Positions 43,874 to 53,600 of a stretch of DNA of 64,000 bases are shown here, piece after piece; positions within the stretch are counted from its first letter, which is position 1, and every line of letters starts with the position of its first letter. Made by a program: the position numbers and the translations under genes. The stretch is from Spirosoma oryzae (lineage in GTDB: Bacteria; Bacteroidota; Bacteroidia; Cytophagales; Spirosomataceae). The notes below the pieces were generated by a model that had not been told where the DNA came from, ran no database searches, and worked only from the letters and a program-made list of their open reading frames with translations. The DNA is taken from NCBI RefSeq assembly GCF_003002825.1, contig NZ_PVTE01000007.1, positions 248,001 to 312,000 on the forward strand. The letters are read 5' to 3'.

Positions 43874-44001
43874 GTAGCCTGGACCGGTGCGTCGGCTATA
43901 GTAGCCTGGACGTCCACGTCCGGGTGCCCGTCAGGGCAACTGTTTACGGCGGATGCTGACAGGTCGCTTCGCGCCCATCCGGACCTGGAGGTCCAGGCTA
44001 C
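43874..44001. repeat. REPIN-like GTAG element, copy 3
   Basis: Left end GTAGCCTGGACCGG plus a second GTAGCCTGGACGTCCACGTCC hairpin, inner GCCC-TGAC-GGGC hairpin, right end GGTCCAGGCTAC. Read on the minus strand its GTAG supplies the TAG stop codon of the GH89 gene. Confidence 0.85.
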
Positions 44002-46205
44002 TTAGTTACTACCACCGGCCGGTACTGCTTATACAGGGCTTTGGCAACGTCGACGGAACTGCCGGTGGGGGTCGTGGGATAGGGCTCGCGGCTGTTGACC
44101 CAGTTCCACTCCCAGTCGCGCATCTGCTGGTCAAAGGCTGTCAGGTCGAGCGGTTTGCCGGTTTTGAGGGAGGCCTGCGCTTTGTCGAAAAACTGCTGCC
44201 AGCGGGGTTTGTAGAAGCTACGTAACAGGCCTGACCATTGCCGGTTCGAATAATCGTGCAGCGGGCTGTTTTTGTCACCCCACAGTGTAATGAGGTCGCG
44301 GGCGTTCTGCTCATACAGTGCTTTCTCGGCGGGCGACTGTCCCCACGCCTTGGCCGATTCCAGCCAGCGACCCAGCAGAAAGTCGGAGCGGGTAGCCAGC
44401 AGCCGGTCCATGTCATCGATGAGTGTCAGGAACTGACGGCTGTGCTGATCGAGTGCCTTCGTGTCCTTGGCGTCATAGTCGCGGGCGCACTGCTGCTGGA
44501 GCGCGTTGGCATGGTTGGCTAGTACCTGTCGGGTGAGGTCGACGAGGTCGTAGCGGAAGCCATCGCTGGTTTGCAACGTATTGGTGGCGTTCAGAAAATG
44601 ATCCCAGGCGGGCAACAGGTCAGCGGGAGTATAGTTCAGGGTCGTCAGCGTGCGGTGGCCGTCTTTGGCGAACGTCGGGCGGGCCGAAATGATCGATTCG
44701 GGCGTTCCTTCCGTCAAACCACCGTTATACACCGTTTTGCGGAGAATCTGCCAGGCAGCTTCTGCGTCGGCGTTGACCTTGCCGTAGCGCCGGTGGGCGT
44801 AGTCGTTGAGCCAGCTATCGAGCTGAATGGGCTGATCGCGCCAGACGTTGTCAAGCATCAGGGCAAACAGGGCGGGATTCTGTTCGATGCCTTCGGGCGT
44901 CAGGCCAATACCCCGCAGTTTACCCGCGTTGGGGTCGTGGAGCGCGTTGGCCGGGTCGTTGGCGACGTTCTCCATACGCCCGAACATGCCGATGTTGCCG
45001 CCGAAATTCTGCAGCATGCACCACAGCCACGGTTTGCCGTAGTAGGCTTTTGTGTCGCGCCAGGCGGGTTTTGTTTCGCTCCAGAGATCCAGAATCAGCA
45101 TCTTGTCGTCGGGAACGCCACTCAGCAGGGCGCGAATCTGCGGTTGCTGCCAGAACTTGGCCTGGTAGACAAACAACCAGCCCTGCATGATCCAGACGGC
45201 TTTTGGGTCGACTGCTGCCATGGCCTGATACACTTTGCTGCCTGCCTGCGCCAGAAATGTCGAATCGTTGGTCGGCGGGATGTTTTCGTTGAACGTATCG
45301 GCGGTGTACAGGTGATCGGTCCCGAACGTTTTGATCTCTTCCTGAATAAACCGGCGACCAATTTCGGGGAACAGCGGGTCTTCGGGGTCGAGGATGAAGA
45401 CGTCGTCGAAGCCGGCGTCCCAGTTCGTGCGTTTTACGTTGGCTTTCGGAAACTTGTCCTTGAAGGCGGGTGGTACGTGACCTGTGAATGCCGGCAGAAT
45501 GGGTGTCATGCCGAGTTCGCGCTCACGGGCCAGAATCTGTTTTTGTAACGCTTCGTGCCGTTCCATGAACGAGTGCGGCAGCGGACCGCCCCAGCCGTCG
45601 ATGTTACCCATCCAGAACCAGTTGAAAAAGGTCGGTCCGCTGTAAAAGCTTGCCAGGTCTTTGTCGGTCAGTCCCATGCTTTTGTACACCCGGTCCCAGA
45701 TCGAATTCTGACCGGTAATCGCCAGCGGCAGGTTGATACCGTTGAGTGCCATCCAGTCGATTTCCTGTTGCCAGCGGGGCCAGTCCCACCAGCTCATGGT
45801 GTAGTTGAACGTGCAGTAGTTGAGGTAGTACCGGTATTGATAGGGTGTGGTTTTGTGTACCTTTTTCGGTACTACCGGCAGGGGGCTGGGCAGATTAAGA
45901 TTCGTTCCGTTCCAGCTAATGTCGCAGTGGGCGTACTCGTTGAGGTAATGCTTGAGCGCGCTGGCTACCGACACGCCGTTGTTGCCCCGCAGCACGATTT
46001 TTCCGCCCTGACTTTCCAGTTCAAACGCATCATGATCCCCATCTTTCGGAATCGGAGCGATGGTGAACTGTTGCGCGTGACTCGGCAGTATTCGTTTGAT
46101 GAGCGCGTAGGTCGCGCGTTCGTCCAGCCCCGGCGTCGCTGACTGGGCTTGTGTTAGGTTGGCAATACAGAGGGTGATTAGGAATAGCGATAATCGTAGG
46201 GGCAT
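43998..46205 (-). CDS. Alpha-N-acetylglucosaminidase (GH89)
   Basis: Exported glycoside hydrolase, 735 residues from the ATG beginning MPLRLSLFLITL; signal peptide cleaved near LTQAQ. The three NAGLU parts are visible: N-terminal small domain (about 25-105), the catalytic barrel (YRYYLNYCTFNYTMSWWDWPRW, WMALNGINLPLAITGQ, FWMGNIDGWGGPLP, TPILPAFTGHVPP, YTADTFNEN, PWLWCMLQNFGGN), and a helical C-terminal domain. Catalytic acids are expected in DTFNEN (acid/base) and after GLTPEGIEQNP, as in the human enzyme. It removes terminal alpha-linked GlcNAc from heparan-type chains or mucin-like glycans. Stop codon lies in the GTAG repeat. Confidence 0.95.
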   Translation of the reverse strand: MPLRLSLFLITLCIANLTQAQSATPGLDERATYALIKRILPSHAQQFTIAPIPKDGDHDAFELESQGGKIVLRGNNGVSVASALKHYLNEYAHCDISWNGTNLNLPSPLPVVPKKVHKTTPYQYRYYLNYCTFNYTMSWWDWPRWQQEIDWMALNGINLPLAITGQNSIWDRVYKSMGLTDKDLASFYSGPTFFNWFWMGNIDGWGGPLPHSFMERHEALQKQILARERELGMTPILPAFTGHVPPAFKDKFPKANVKRTNWDAGFDDVFILDPEDPLFPEIGRRFIQEEIKTFGTDHLYTADTFNENIPPTNDSTFLAQAGSKVYQAMAAVDPKAVWIMQGWLFVYQAKFWQQPQIRALLSGVPDDKMLILDLWSETKPAWRDTKAYYGKPWLWCMLQNFGGNIGMFGRMENVANDPANALHDPNAGKLRGIGLTPEGIEQNPALFALMLDNVWRDQPIQLDSWLNDYAHRRYGKVNADAEAAWQILRKTVYNGGLTEGTPESIISARPTFAKDGHRTLTTLNYTPADLLPAWDHFLNATNTLQTSDGFRYDLVDLTRQVLANHANALQQQCARDYDAKDTKALDQHSRQFLTLIDDMDRLLATRSDFLLGRWLESAKAWGQSPAEKALYEQNARDLITLWGDKNSPLHDYSNRQWSGLLRSFYKPRWQQFFDKAQASLKTGKPLDLTAFDQQMRDWEWNWVNSREPYPTTPTGSSVDVAKALYKQYRPVVVTK

Positions 46206-46220
46206 AATTGGGAGGGTTAA

Positions 46221-46377
46221 TGTAGCCCAGACCTCTAGGTCTGGTAGCCGCAAGGCTAATTGCGCCGAGCGAAAACTTTATAATGATTGGCCAACTACTC
46301 AATATGGCAACTCTATTGGCCGCTTCGCGTCCTCCAGACCGGGAGGTCTGGGCTACACAGCACCGGTCTAGGCTACA
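46221..46377. repeat. REPIN-like GTAG element, copy 4
   Basis: Begins GTAGCCCAGACCTCTAGGTCTGG (hairpin AGACCT/AGGTCT), ends CCAGACCGGGAGGTCTGGGCTAC plus a partial further end (GGTCTAGGCTAC). The core is diverged from the other copies. Its right edge is one base from the TAA stop of the GH29 gene. Confidence 0.8.
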
Positions 46378-48516
46378 TTACCGCAGCAAGCGTAGGGACA
46401 GGTTGGGCAGGACCAGCGTACGATGGGGTGATGCGGGGTCGTGGGCCTGCCACTGTACCGTTGTCGCCGAGCCACCTGATAGTGTTACTGGTCGCAGATC
46501 CTGCTGGTAAAGCAGTTGAGAAATGCCGTAGTCGATACCGATAGGCATTGTTTTCTGGAAGTTGTTGAACGTCTTCACCAGCAGTTGATTGGCTCCTTTT
46601 TTCAATGGCAGCAATACGACGTCGCGCTGCTCCGGTGCTTTCGCCGGGTTGTTGCGTAACAGCAGGGTTTGTCCGTTGAGCATGACCAGCACGCCGTCGC
46701 CACTCGTGATGCGAACCAATACCCGCCGATCGGCGGGTGCAGTGATGGTCTGGGTGACGAAATAAGCGGTGGTCAGGTCGGCGGGGAGGGTGTAAACGGG
46801 ACCGTTTTTCCAATCGGTCATGGCCTGCCACGATTGGCCCTGTACCGGTTTTTTTAAGTCGACTATCCCGTTTTTTGCTGGCCCTCCTTCAATCCCTGAC
46901 TGAATAGGGCCGAGTTTGTAGAGCGGTCCCCACGTCAGCGTAGCCGGGTCGACATCGAGTTCGGCCGGACTATCGCCCGTAAGCTTTACCGTCTGCGTCG
47001 CGCCGTTGATCGTCAGGTCGATGGACTGGCCTTTTTCTTCATCGGAGAACAGCAGCAGCGGACGATAGGTACCGCCTTGTTCGACCTGTAGCGTCCACGA
47101 TTCGGCAATGGTACTCTGGAACCGCGCATTGTAGTCGACGCCTGAGTTGCTGTAGTGCTTGTACGAGTTGGCGTGGGTCAACCGGGTCGTGTCGGTGAGC
47201 GGAACGGGATTGTACGGGCGTACCCGGTAGCCATTGGTAAACTCGACGGCGACAACGCGGATGGTCTTACCTGCTATGAACCCGGCGGGCAGGTTGATAC
47301 CCAGGCCATCTTTGCCCCGAACGGTTGTGAGTTTGACATTCGGTTCGCCCAGCACCGACACCTGCTTAACCGTACCGCTCAGCCCCGGCAGGGTAAGCTG
47401 ATTCCCGGCCGGCTGACTCATCACGTGCAGATAAAGCTTGTTTGGTCGGCTGGTAATGCTACCCCACGCAAACGACTGATAGAAGGGATCGGCCGACGCG
47501 CCGTAGATTGCTTCCCCGTTTTTCGCCAGCCACTGGCCGATTTGCAGCAGCACGTCGCGTTCGTAGGGTACCACCGAACCGTCGCCTTTGGGGCCGATGT
47601 TGAGCAGGTATTTTCCGCCCCGGCTTACGACCCGAATCAGGCTGGTCAGCTTCTCGTGTTCTTTTTCGGCTTCCGGTACGCGTTTCTGCCACGAGCGATA
47701 TCCCCAGGTTTCATCGAAAAATGAAGCGGGCGACTGCCAGGGTACGCCAATCGTGTAGTCGGGTTCCTGGTTGTCGCCCATGACCGTAAAGTCGCCCATG
47801 TCGTTGCCGATACGGCTACCGATCAGGCAGTTGGGTTGGAGTTTGTGGACGAGGTCGCGCATTTCACGGCTCTGCGTTTCACTCATCGACCCCATGTCGA
47901 ACCACAGTTCCGAGACCGGTCCGTAATTGGTCAGTAGTTCGGTGATCTGCCGTTTGTTATAGTCGTGGTGCTCCGGCGTAATGGGGTCGGAGTTGTGGCT
48001 CGAAATGGGGGACGCCTGCGGGTAGTGCCAGTCGATAAGCGAGAAATACAGACCGAAACTGGTGCCGTTGCGTCGGCAGGCGTCGCTGAGTTCGCGGATA
48101 ATGTCACGGCCGTACGGTGTGGCATCGACCACGTTGAAATCGGTCGTGGCGGTTTTGAACATGCAGAAACCGTCGTGGTGCTTGCTGGTAATGACGATCG
48201 ATCGCATGCCGGCCCGTTTGGCAAGGCTGGCAATCGAGTCGGCGTTCCAGCGCGTCGGGTTGAACCGCCGGGCCACCTTGGCGTAGGTGTCGCTGTAGAT
48301 ACCGGCATGGGCCTGAATCTGCTCGCTCAGTCCCACCGTCACGGGCTTATCGTTCCAGACACCGCCCAGCACGGAATAGATGCCCCCGAAATGGATGAAC
48401 ATCGAGTATTTCTGGTCGCGCCATTCGCGCAGGGCGTTGGGGGCAATCTGGGCAAAGCCGGCGAGGGCGTAGCCGGTGAAGAAAAGGGTTACGATGAGCG
48501 TTCTCAGCACAGCCAT
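46378..48516 (-). CDS. Alpha-L-fucosidase (GH29) with C-terminal beta-sandwich domains
   Basis: Exported glycoside hydrolase of 712 residues, signal peptide to about residue 22 (GFAQ). The GH29 barrel is clear: KYSMFIHFGGIYS, RRFNPTRWNADSIASLAKRAGM, ITSKHHDGFCMF, SLIDWHYP, nucleophile Asp207 in ELWFDMGS, and GKYLLNIGPKGDG. From about residue 320 there are beta-rich C-terminal domains, including one with RVLVRITSGDGVLVMLNGQTLLLRNN that looks carbohydrate-binding. Removes terminal alpha-L-fucose. Belongs to the minus-strand locus headed by ECF sigma, FecR and SusCD. Confidence 0.94.
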   Translation of the reverse strand: MAVLRTLIVTLFFTGYALAGFAQIAPNALREWRDQKYSMFIHFGGIYSVLGGVWNDKPVTVGLSEQIQAHAGIYSDTYAKVARRFNPTRWNADSIASLAKRAGMRSIVITSKHHDGFCMFKTATTDFNVVDATPYGRDIIRELSDACRRNGTSFGLYFSLIDWHYPQASPISSHNSDPITPEHHDYNKRQITELLTNYGPVSELWFDMGSMSETQSREMRDLVHKLQPNCLIGSRIGNDMGDFTVMGDNQEPDYTIGVPWQSPASFFDETWGYRSWQKRVPEAEKEHEKLTSLIRVVSRGGKYLLNIGPKGDGSVVPYERDVLLQIGQWLAKNGEAIYGASADPFYQSFAWGSITSRPNKLYLHVMSQPAGNQLTLPGLSGTVKQVSVLGEPNVKLTTVRGKDGLGINLPAGFIAGKTIRVVAVEFTNGYRVRPYNPVPLTDTTRLTHANSYKHYSNSGVDYNARFQSTIAESWTLQVEQGGTYRPLLLFSDEEKGQSIDLTINGATQTVKLTGDSPAELDVDPATLTWGPLYKLGPIQSGIEGGPAKNGIVDLKKPVQGQSWQAMTDWKNGPVYTLPADLTTAYFVTQTITAPADRRVLVRITSGDGVLVMLNGQTLLLRNNPAKAPEQRDVVLLPLKKGANQLLVKTFNNFQKTMPIGIDYGISQLLYQQDLRPVTLSGGSATTVQWQAHDPASPHRTLVLPNLSLRLLR

Positions 48517-48575
48517 GGCTGGTTAGTGGTTTAGTTGAACGGGCAAAATAACCCATTCAGCCGGGATTGTAGCCG

Positions 48576-48692
48576 TGTAACCCAGACGTTCACGTCTGGA
48601 GGGCGCGAGAGCGACCAAACTAGCTACCGCAACGAGTGATTGGCCTGGCGGCCACCAGACGTGGGCCCACGCGGTGGCCGGTCTGGACTACA
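48576..48692. repeat. REPIN-like GTAG element, copy 5
   Basis: Left end GTAACCCAGACGTTCACGTCTGG (hairpin AGACGT/ACGTCT; GTAG changed to GTAA), inner hairpin GGCC-TGGC-GGCC, right end GGTCTGGACTACA. Touches the TAA stop of the lipoprotein gene. Confidence 0.75.
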
Positions 48693-49103
48693 TTACTTCA
48701 CTGGCGAAAACAGACGAATTTCGTAGACGAGCTGGTTCTTGCCCGAAAACAGCGGTTCCTGCATTTTGCGGAGGACCAGCTTGCCGGGTTCGAACGCCAG
48801 AATACGAAAACTGCTCAACACGGTGCCTGACTTCCCGACATACTGTAGTGAATCGCCATTGATAATCCGGTAGCGAACGGGGCGCGCTTCGGCTTCCTTC
48901 CGCATCGTCATCGTTCCGCTGCCGTCGTAATCGTAAACGATGTTGTCGGCGTCGTTTTGTACCGCTTTCCGTTCCGCAAATCCGTTGGTGTAGCGGTAGA
49001 TGGAATCGGTCTTCCAGGCTCCTTTCAGATCGGACTCAGTGACGCGGACTTTTGATTGACAACCCACGAGCAGCAGGGTAACAAGTAGAAGGAAATAGGG
49101 CAT
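48693..49103 (-). CDS. Small lipoprotein, lipocalin-like, function unknown
   Basis: Protein of 136 residues with a lipoprotein signal (LLLVTLLLVGC; Cys at about 15). The mature part opens ESDLKGAWKTDSIYRYTNGF, with alternating strands (YDYDGSGTMTMRKE, RYRIINGDSLQYVG, FRILAFEPGKLVLRK), as in the lipocalin-like domains frequent in Bacteroidota loci. It follows susD in the same direction and may bind a glycan or protect the outer membrane. No enzyme motif. Confidence 0.65.
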   Translation of the reverse strand: MPYFLLLVTLLLVGCQSKVRVTESDLKGAWKTDSIYRYTNGFAERKAVQNDADNIVYDYDGSGTMTMRKEAEARPVRYRIINGDSLQYVGKSGTVLSSFRILAFEPGKLVLRKMQEPLFSGKNQLVYEIRLFSPVK

Positions 49104-49181
49104 TTACAGGTCGGGTAGTTTGTGTGTATTGCCAGTAGTGCCGGGTCTGGAACGCCGACCCGACACCACCAGTCGATACCA

Positions 49182-50630
49182 TCAATTCACGTAGTACGGA
49201 TTTTGCTTCAGCACACCATTGCTCAGGTCGATTTCGCGCTGGGGCAGGGGGAAATAATAGTGCTTGGGCTTGACGAACGTACGGCCGGGTTTGTACGGAC
49301 CCCGGTCTTTTTTGTAATGCGACACAATGTCGATCAGGCCGGCTTTGTCCCAGCGCATCAAATCCTGGTGCCGTTCGTTTTCGCCCGCCAGCTCGACCCG
49401 GCGCTCGTGCATGATGTCGGTCATGGTCGCGCCCGTTTTCGCTTTCAGACCCACCCGCTTCCGTACGGTATTCAACTCGGTATCGCCCGACTGGCCCGAG
49501 CGGATTTTGGCTTCGGCAACCAGCAGGTAAACATCCGACGTCCGAAGCCAGGGCGCGTTGAGCCCCTGATCCATGTCGCCGGCGTCGGTGAAGTTGGTGT
49601 ATTTGCGGAACGCATGGCCCGTTACACGCGTCAGGTCGGGGGTAAAGGTGCTGATACCGTTCGCTTTCCGGTCGACCTGATCGCCGTCGACCAGTACGGT
49701 GTAAACCCGGCGCGGGTCGCCTGTTTCAAACTCGTTGACGAGGTCGGCGATGGGTTCGTGAAAACCCCAGCCGCCCCATGAGCCCACGGTGTGGTAGTAG
49801 GCCGGGGAGTCGTCGGTTGTCCAGCCCGATTTGTACTGTAGCGAGAACAGGATTTCGGAGTTGTTTTCCGTACCCAACTGGAAATTCTGGTCGAAGCTGG
49901 GGGCCAGCTGGTAGGCCGAGTTGCCAATCACTTTGGTCCCGGTGGCAATGGCTTTAGCCCACTGCGACTGGTACACGTACAGCTTGGTCAGGAACCCATT
50001 GGCGGCTCCCTGCGTAGCCCGACCCACGTCGCTGCCACCGTACGATACCGGTAGCAGACTGGCCGCTTTCAGGAAATCGGATTCGGCCTGTGCTTGTACA
50101 TCCGCCAGCGACGATTTGGCTTTGTTGAAATTGCCGGCCAGTACGTCGGCTTCGAGCAGGATAGGTACTTCACCGTAGATGACCGCCAGCCGCCAGTACA
50201 CGAAACCGCGCAGGAAATACGCTTCGCCCAGACTGCGGTTGCGGATACTCTCGTCCATCGTCACCTTCGGCGCGTTGATCAGTACGGCGTTGGCGCGGGA
50301 AATGACTTCGTACTTGGTCGACCAGGTGTTCAGAATGTGCGTGTTTGTCGGGTCGAAGGTGAACAGTTCGAGCGAGGTTTCATCGGGGTGATCGCCTGCC
50401 CGGTTCATGTCGTCGGAGCAGTTGTCGAAGGTGTATTCGGTATGCGCGAAACCGTCTTCGTCGAGCAGTGGAGCGTAGATTGCGTTGGTTGCCGACACGA
50501 CGTCGTCGCCGTTGCGCCAGAATTTGTTCGACGCCGTCAGGCCGTAGGGCGTCGATTCGAGCAGGTCTTTCTGGCAGCTCGTCAGGCCCAGTACGAACAG
50601 CATACTGGCTAGTACAGGTATATGTTTCAT
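49182..50630 (-). CDS. SusD/RagB-family nutrient-binding outer-membrane lipoprotein
   Basis: Outer-surface glycan-binding lipoprotein of 482 residues that caps its SusC partner. Lipobox LFVLGLTSC at the N-terminus, then SusD features: TPYGLTASNKFWRNGDDVVSATNAIYAPL, LGEAYFLRGFVYWRLAVIYGEVPI, FLTKLYVYQSQWAKAIATGTKVI, the late LVAEAKIRSG, IMHERRVELAGENERHQDLMRW and the terminal PLPQREIDLSNGVLKQNP. Starts 50 bases after the susC stop, in one operon. Confidence 0.96.
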   Translation of the reverse strand: MKHIPVLASMLFVLGLTSCQKDLLESTPYGLTASNKFWRNGDDVVSATNAIYAPLLDEDGFAHTEYTFDNCSDDMNRAGDHPDETSLELFTFDPTNTHILNTWSTKYEVISRANAVLINAPKVTMDESIRNRSLGEAYFLRGFVYWRLAVIYGEVPILLEADVLAGNFNKAKSSLADVQAQAESDFLKAASLLPVSYGGSDVGRATQGAANGFLTKLYVYQSQWAKAIATGTKVIGNSAYQLAPSFDQNFQLGTENNSEILFSLQYKSGWTTDDSPAYYHTVGSWGGWGFHEPIADLVNEFETGDPRRVYTVLVDGDQVDRKANGISTFTPDLTRVTGHAFRKYTNFTDAGDMDQGLNAPWLRTSDVYLLVAEAKIRSGQSGDTELNTVRKRVGLKAKTGATMTDIMHERRVELAGENERHQDLMRWDKAGLIDIVSHYKKDRGPYKPGRTFVKPKHYYFPLPQREIDLSNGVLKQNPYYVN

Positions 50631-50680
50631 TGGGAGAAATGTCGTTTTAAGAGGGTCGTTTCAGACAGAATACGATGGGT

Positions 50681-53600
50681 TTAAAATGCCAGTGTCGCGC
50701 CCAGCGTGAAGGTACGGGCCTGCGGATACTGCGCGTAATCGACGTTTTGCTGCGCGTACTGCCCCTGCGACCGGTCGCCATCGGCAAAGCCCAGTTCGGG
50801 GTTCAGGCCGGAGTACTTCGTGAACGTAAGCACGTTTTGTCCCGTCACGTAAACCCGCGCCTGTGACAGCCCCAGCCGGTTCATCAGCGGCTTGGGCAGC
50901 GTATAGCCGAGGGTCAGGTTTTTCAGCCGCAGGAAGTCGCCCCGCTCGATGAACAGGTCGGAGGTGCGGAAGTTACGGTTCGAGTTGGTGATGCTGACAC
51001 GCGGAATGCTGTTACTCGTGTTTGGGCCGGTCCAGCGGTTCGTTTCGTCGGCGTAGAGGTTAAACGAGTAGCTGGCGTCGAGCCCCTGCATCCGGTCGGC
51101 GTTGTAAATATCGACACCACCCTGCCCGAGGAAGAACAGCGTCAGGTCGAAGCCTTTGTAGGTCAGACCCGTATTCAAGCCGTAGGTAACTTTTGGCTGT
51201 GGGCTACCCAGAATCGTGCGGTCGTTGTTGTCGATTACGCCATCACCGTTCAAATCCTGGAAGCGTACATCGCCGGGATGAATCAGGCCCTGCGCCCGGC
51301 GAGGGTCCTTGGCCAGTGCGGGGTCAGCGTCGATTTCGCCCTGCGTCTGGTAGAGGCCGTTGGTGCGCCAGCCGTAGAAGGTGCCGTAGGCATAGCCCTC
51401 ATAACTGCGGGTAATTTCCTGATCGGTGCGGCCGTACGTCTGCGAGCCGAGGAAGCTGCCGGGCGTCAGCAGTTTAGTGATCCGGTTCTTGATGAATGTC
51501 GCATTACCGCTGACCGACAGGGTCAGGTCGCCCACTTTGTGCTGATAGCTCAGTTCCAGTTCAAGGCCCTGATTGCGTAGCTGCCCTACGTTCTGATCGG
51601 GAATGGAGGCTCGGCCCAGCGTGCCCAGCGAAGGGGGCGACAGCAGCATGTTCTTCGTGTCCTTGATAAAGTAGTTGACCGATGCCTGCAGGCTATTTTG
51701 CAGGAAGCCCGCGTCAAGGCCGAAGTTGCTCATCTCCGCCGTTTCCCAACCGATGTTGGCATTGGCCAGTCGTCCCTGCGCGGAACCCGACGTATTCTGA
51801 TCCCCGAACGAGTAGCGGTAGTTCGAGTTGATCAGCGCGAGGTATTGCAGTGAGTTGATGTTCTGGTTGCCTAGCTGACCCCAGCCGCCGGTCAGTTTCA
51901 GGTTGCTGACGGTCGACAGGGCGTTCTTGAAAAACGGTTCGTCGGAGATGCGCCAGCCAAGCGAGAAAGCCGGGAAGTAACCCCATTTGTTGCCCGGCGC
52001 AAACTTTGATGAGCCGTCGGCGCGGAACGTAGCGGTCAGCAGGTAGCGATCTTTGTACGCGTAGGTACCCCGGCCGAATACCGATTGCAGCGCGTCATAA
52101 CTACGACCGCCATCCTGCCCATTGCCGATGGCGACAATCGAACCGGCGTAGCGCATGTACCGCAGGTCGGGGTCCTCACTGGCGAATTCGCGGCCCCGCG
52201 TTCCCGAATACAGGTCGTTGAAGGTCTGCGAGGTGTAACCACCTACCAGCCCAACCGTGTGCTGCCCGAACGATTTGTCGTACGACAGAAAGTATTCCTG
52301 CAAAAAGGCCCAGTACTTGTCGTTGGTGAGTGTCAACTGGTTATACTGGTTGGTACGGTACTGGTCGGTGATTTTGACAGCAAATTCGCGCGTGTTGGTG
52401 AACGTCGCGTCGAGGGCAAGGTTGGCGCGTGCCTTTAGTCCTTTCGCGATCTCGAACTCACCCGTTACGCTGCCCAGCAGTCGGTTGCGGGCGTTGTCTT
52501 TATCCTGCGTATCGATGGTGTACTGCGGGTTGTTGATGTCGCCGAACGCGCCTTTTCCCTGCGTGGTGCTGTAGGTGCCATCGGCGTTCATCACCGGCAG
52601 GCCGGGGTGAAACCGGATCGCGCTCCAGAGCAGTCCGTCCTGTGCTGAGAGGGTATTGGGCGCGTTGTCGTGGGTGTTGGTAAACTGGAGGTTCTGCCCG
52701 ATTTTGAGCCGCTCGGTAATCTTATGATCGGAGTTAATGCGGAACGTGTACCGTTTGTAATACGAGTTGCCGATGATACCCGTTTCGTTGTAATACCCGC
52801 CCGAAATGGCAAACGACGAGTATTTACCACCCCCGCGCAGCGCTACGTCGAGGTTTTGCGTCGTGCCCTGCCGAAGAATCTGATCCTGCCAGTTGGTCTG
52901 CTGGGTCTGGTACTGCGCATCCTGCCAGATCGATGGAACCGTCAAGCCGTCGTTGGTGTAGGCTTCCCGCTTGATGCCAGCCAGCGTGGGTGCGTCTAGT
53001 ACGGGCAGCGTTTTGATGCGGTTCGATACGCCCGTATAGCCGTTGACGGTGAACCGAAGTTTGTCGTCGAACCGGCCGCGTTTCGTTGTAATCAGGACAA
53101 CGCCGTTCGCAGCCCGCGTTCCGTAAATCGCGGAAGCCGACGCATCTTTTAATACGTCGATACTTTCGATGTCGTTGGGGTTGACATCGTTCATGCTACC
53201 GGCCGGTACTCCGTCGATGACGATCAGGGGGTCGGCATTGTTGACCGTGCCCAGTCCCCGAATGCGGATGGAGCCCGCATTGCCCGGCGCACCTCCGTTC
53301 CGCACGACGTTGACACCCGCTGCCCGGCCCTGTAAGGCCTGCTGTGCCCCACCCGACGGCAGGTTCTGAATATCAGCCCCTTTCACGGCCGAGATGGCCC
53401 CGGTCACGTCTTTCTTTTCCTGCGTACCGTACCCGACAACCACAACTTCGCCCAGTTGCTGGATGTCGTTTTTTAACGTTACGTTGATCGATGCGCGATT
53501 GTTGACCGGAACTTCCTGCGTGGTATAGCCGATAAACGAAAAGACCAGCGTGCCGTTTGCGTCGGGAACGGTCAGCGAATAGTCGCCGTCGGTATTGGTG

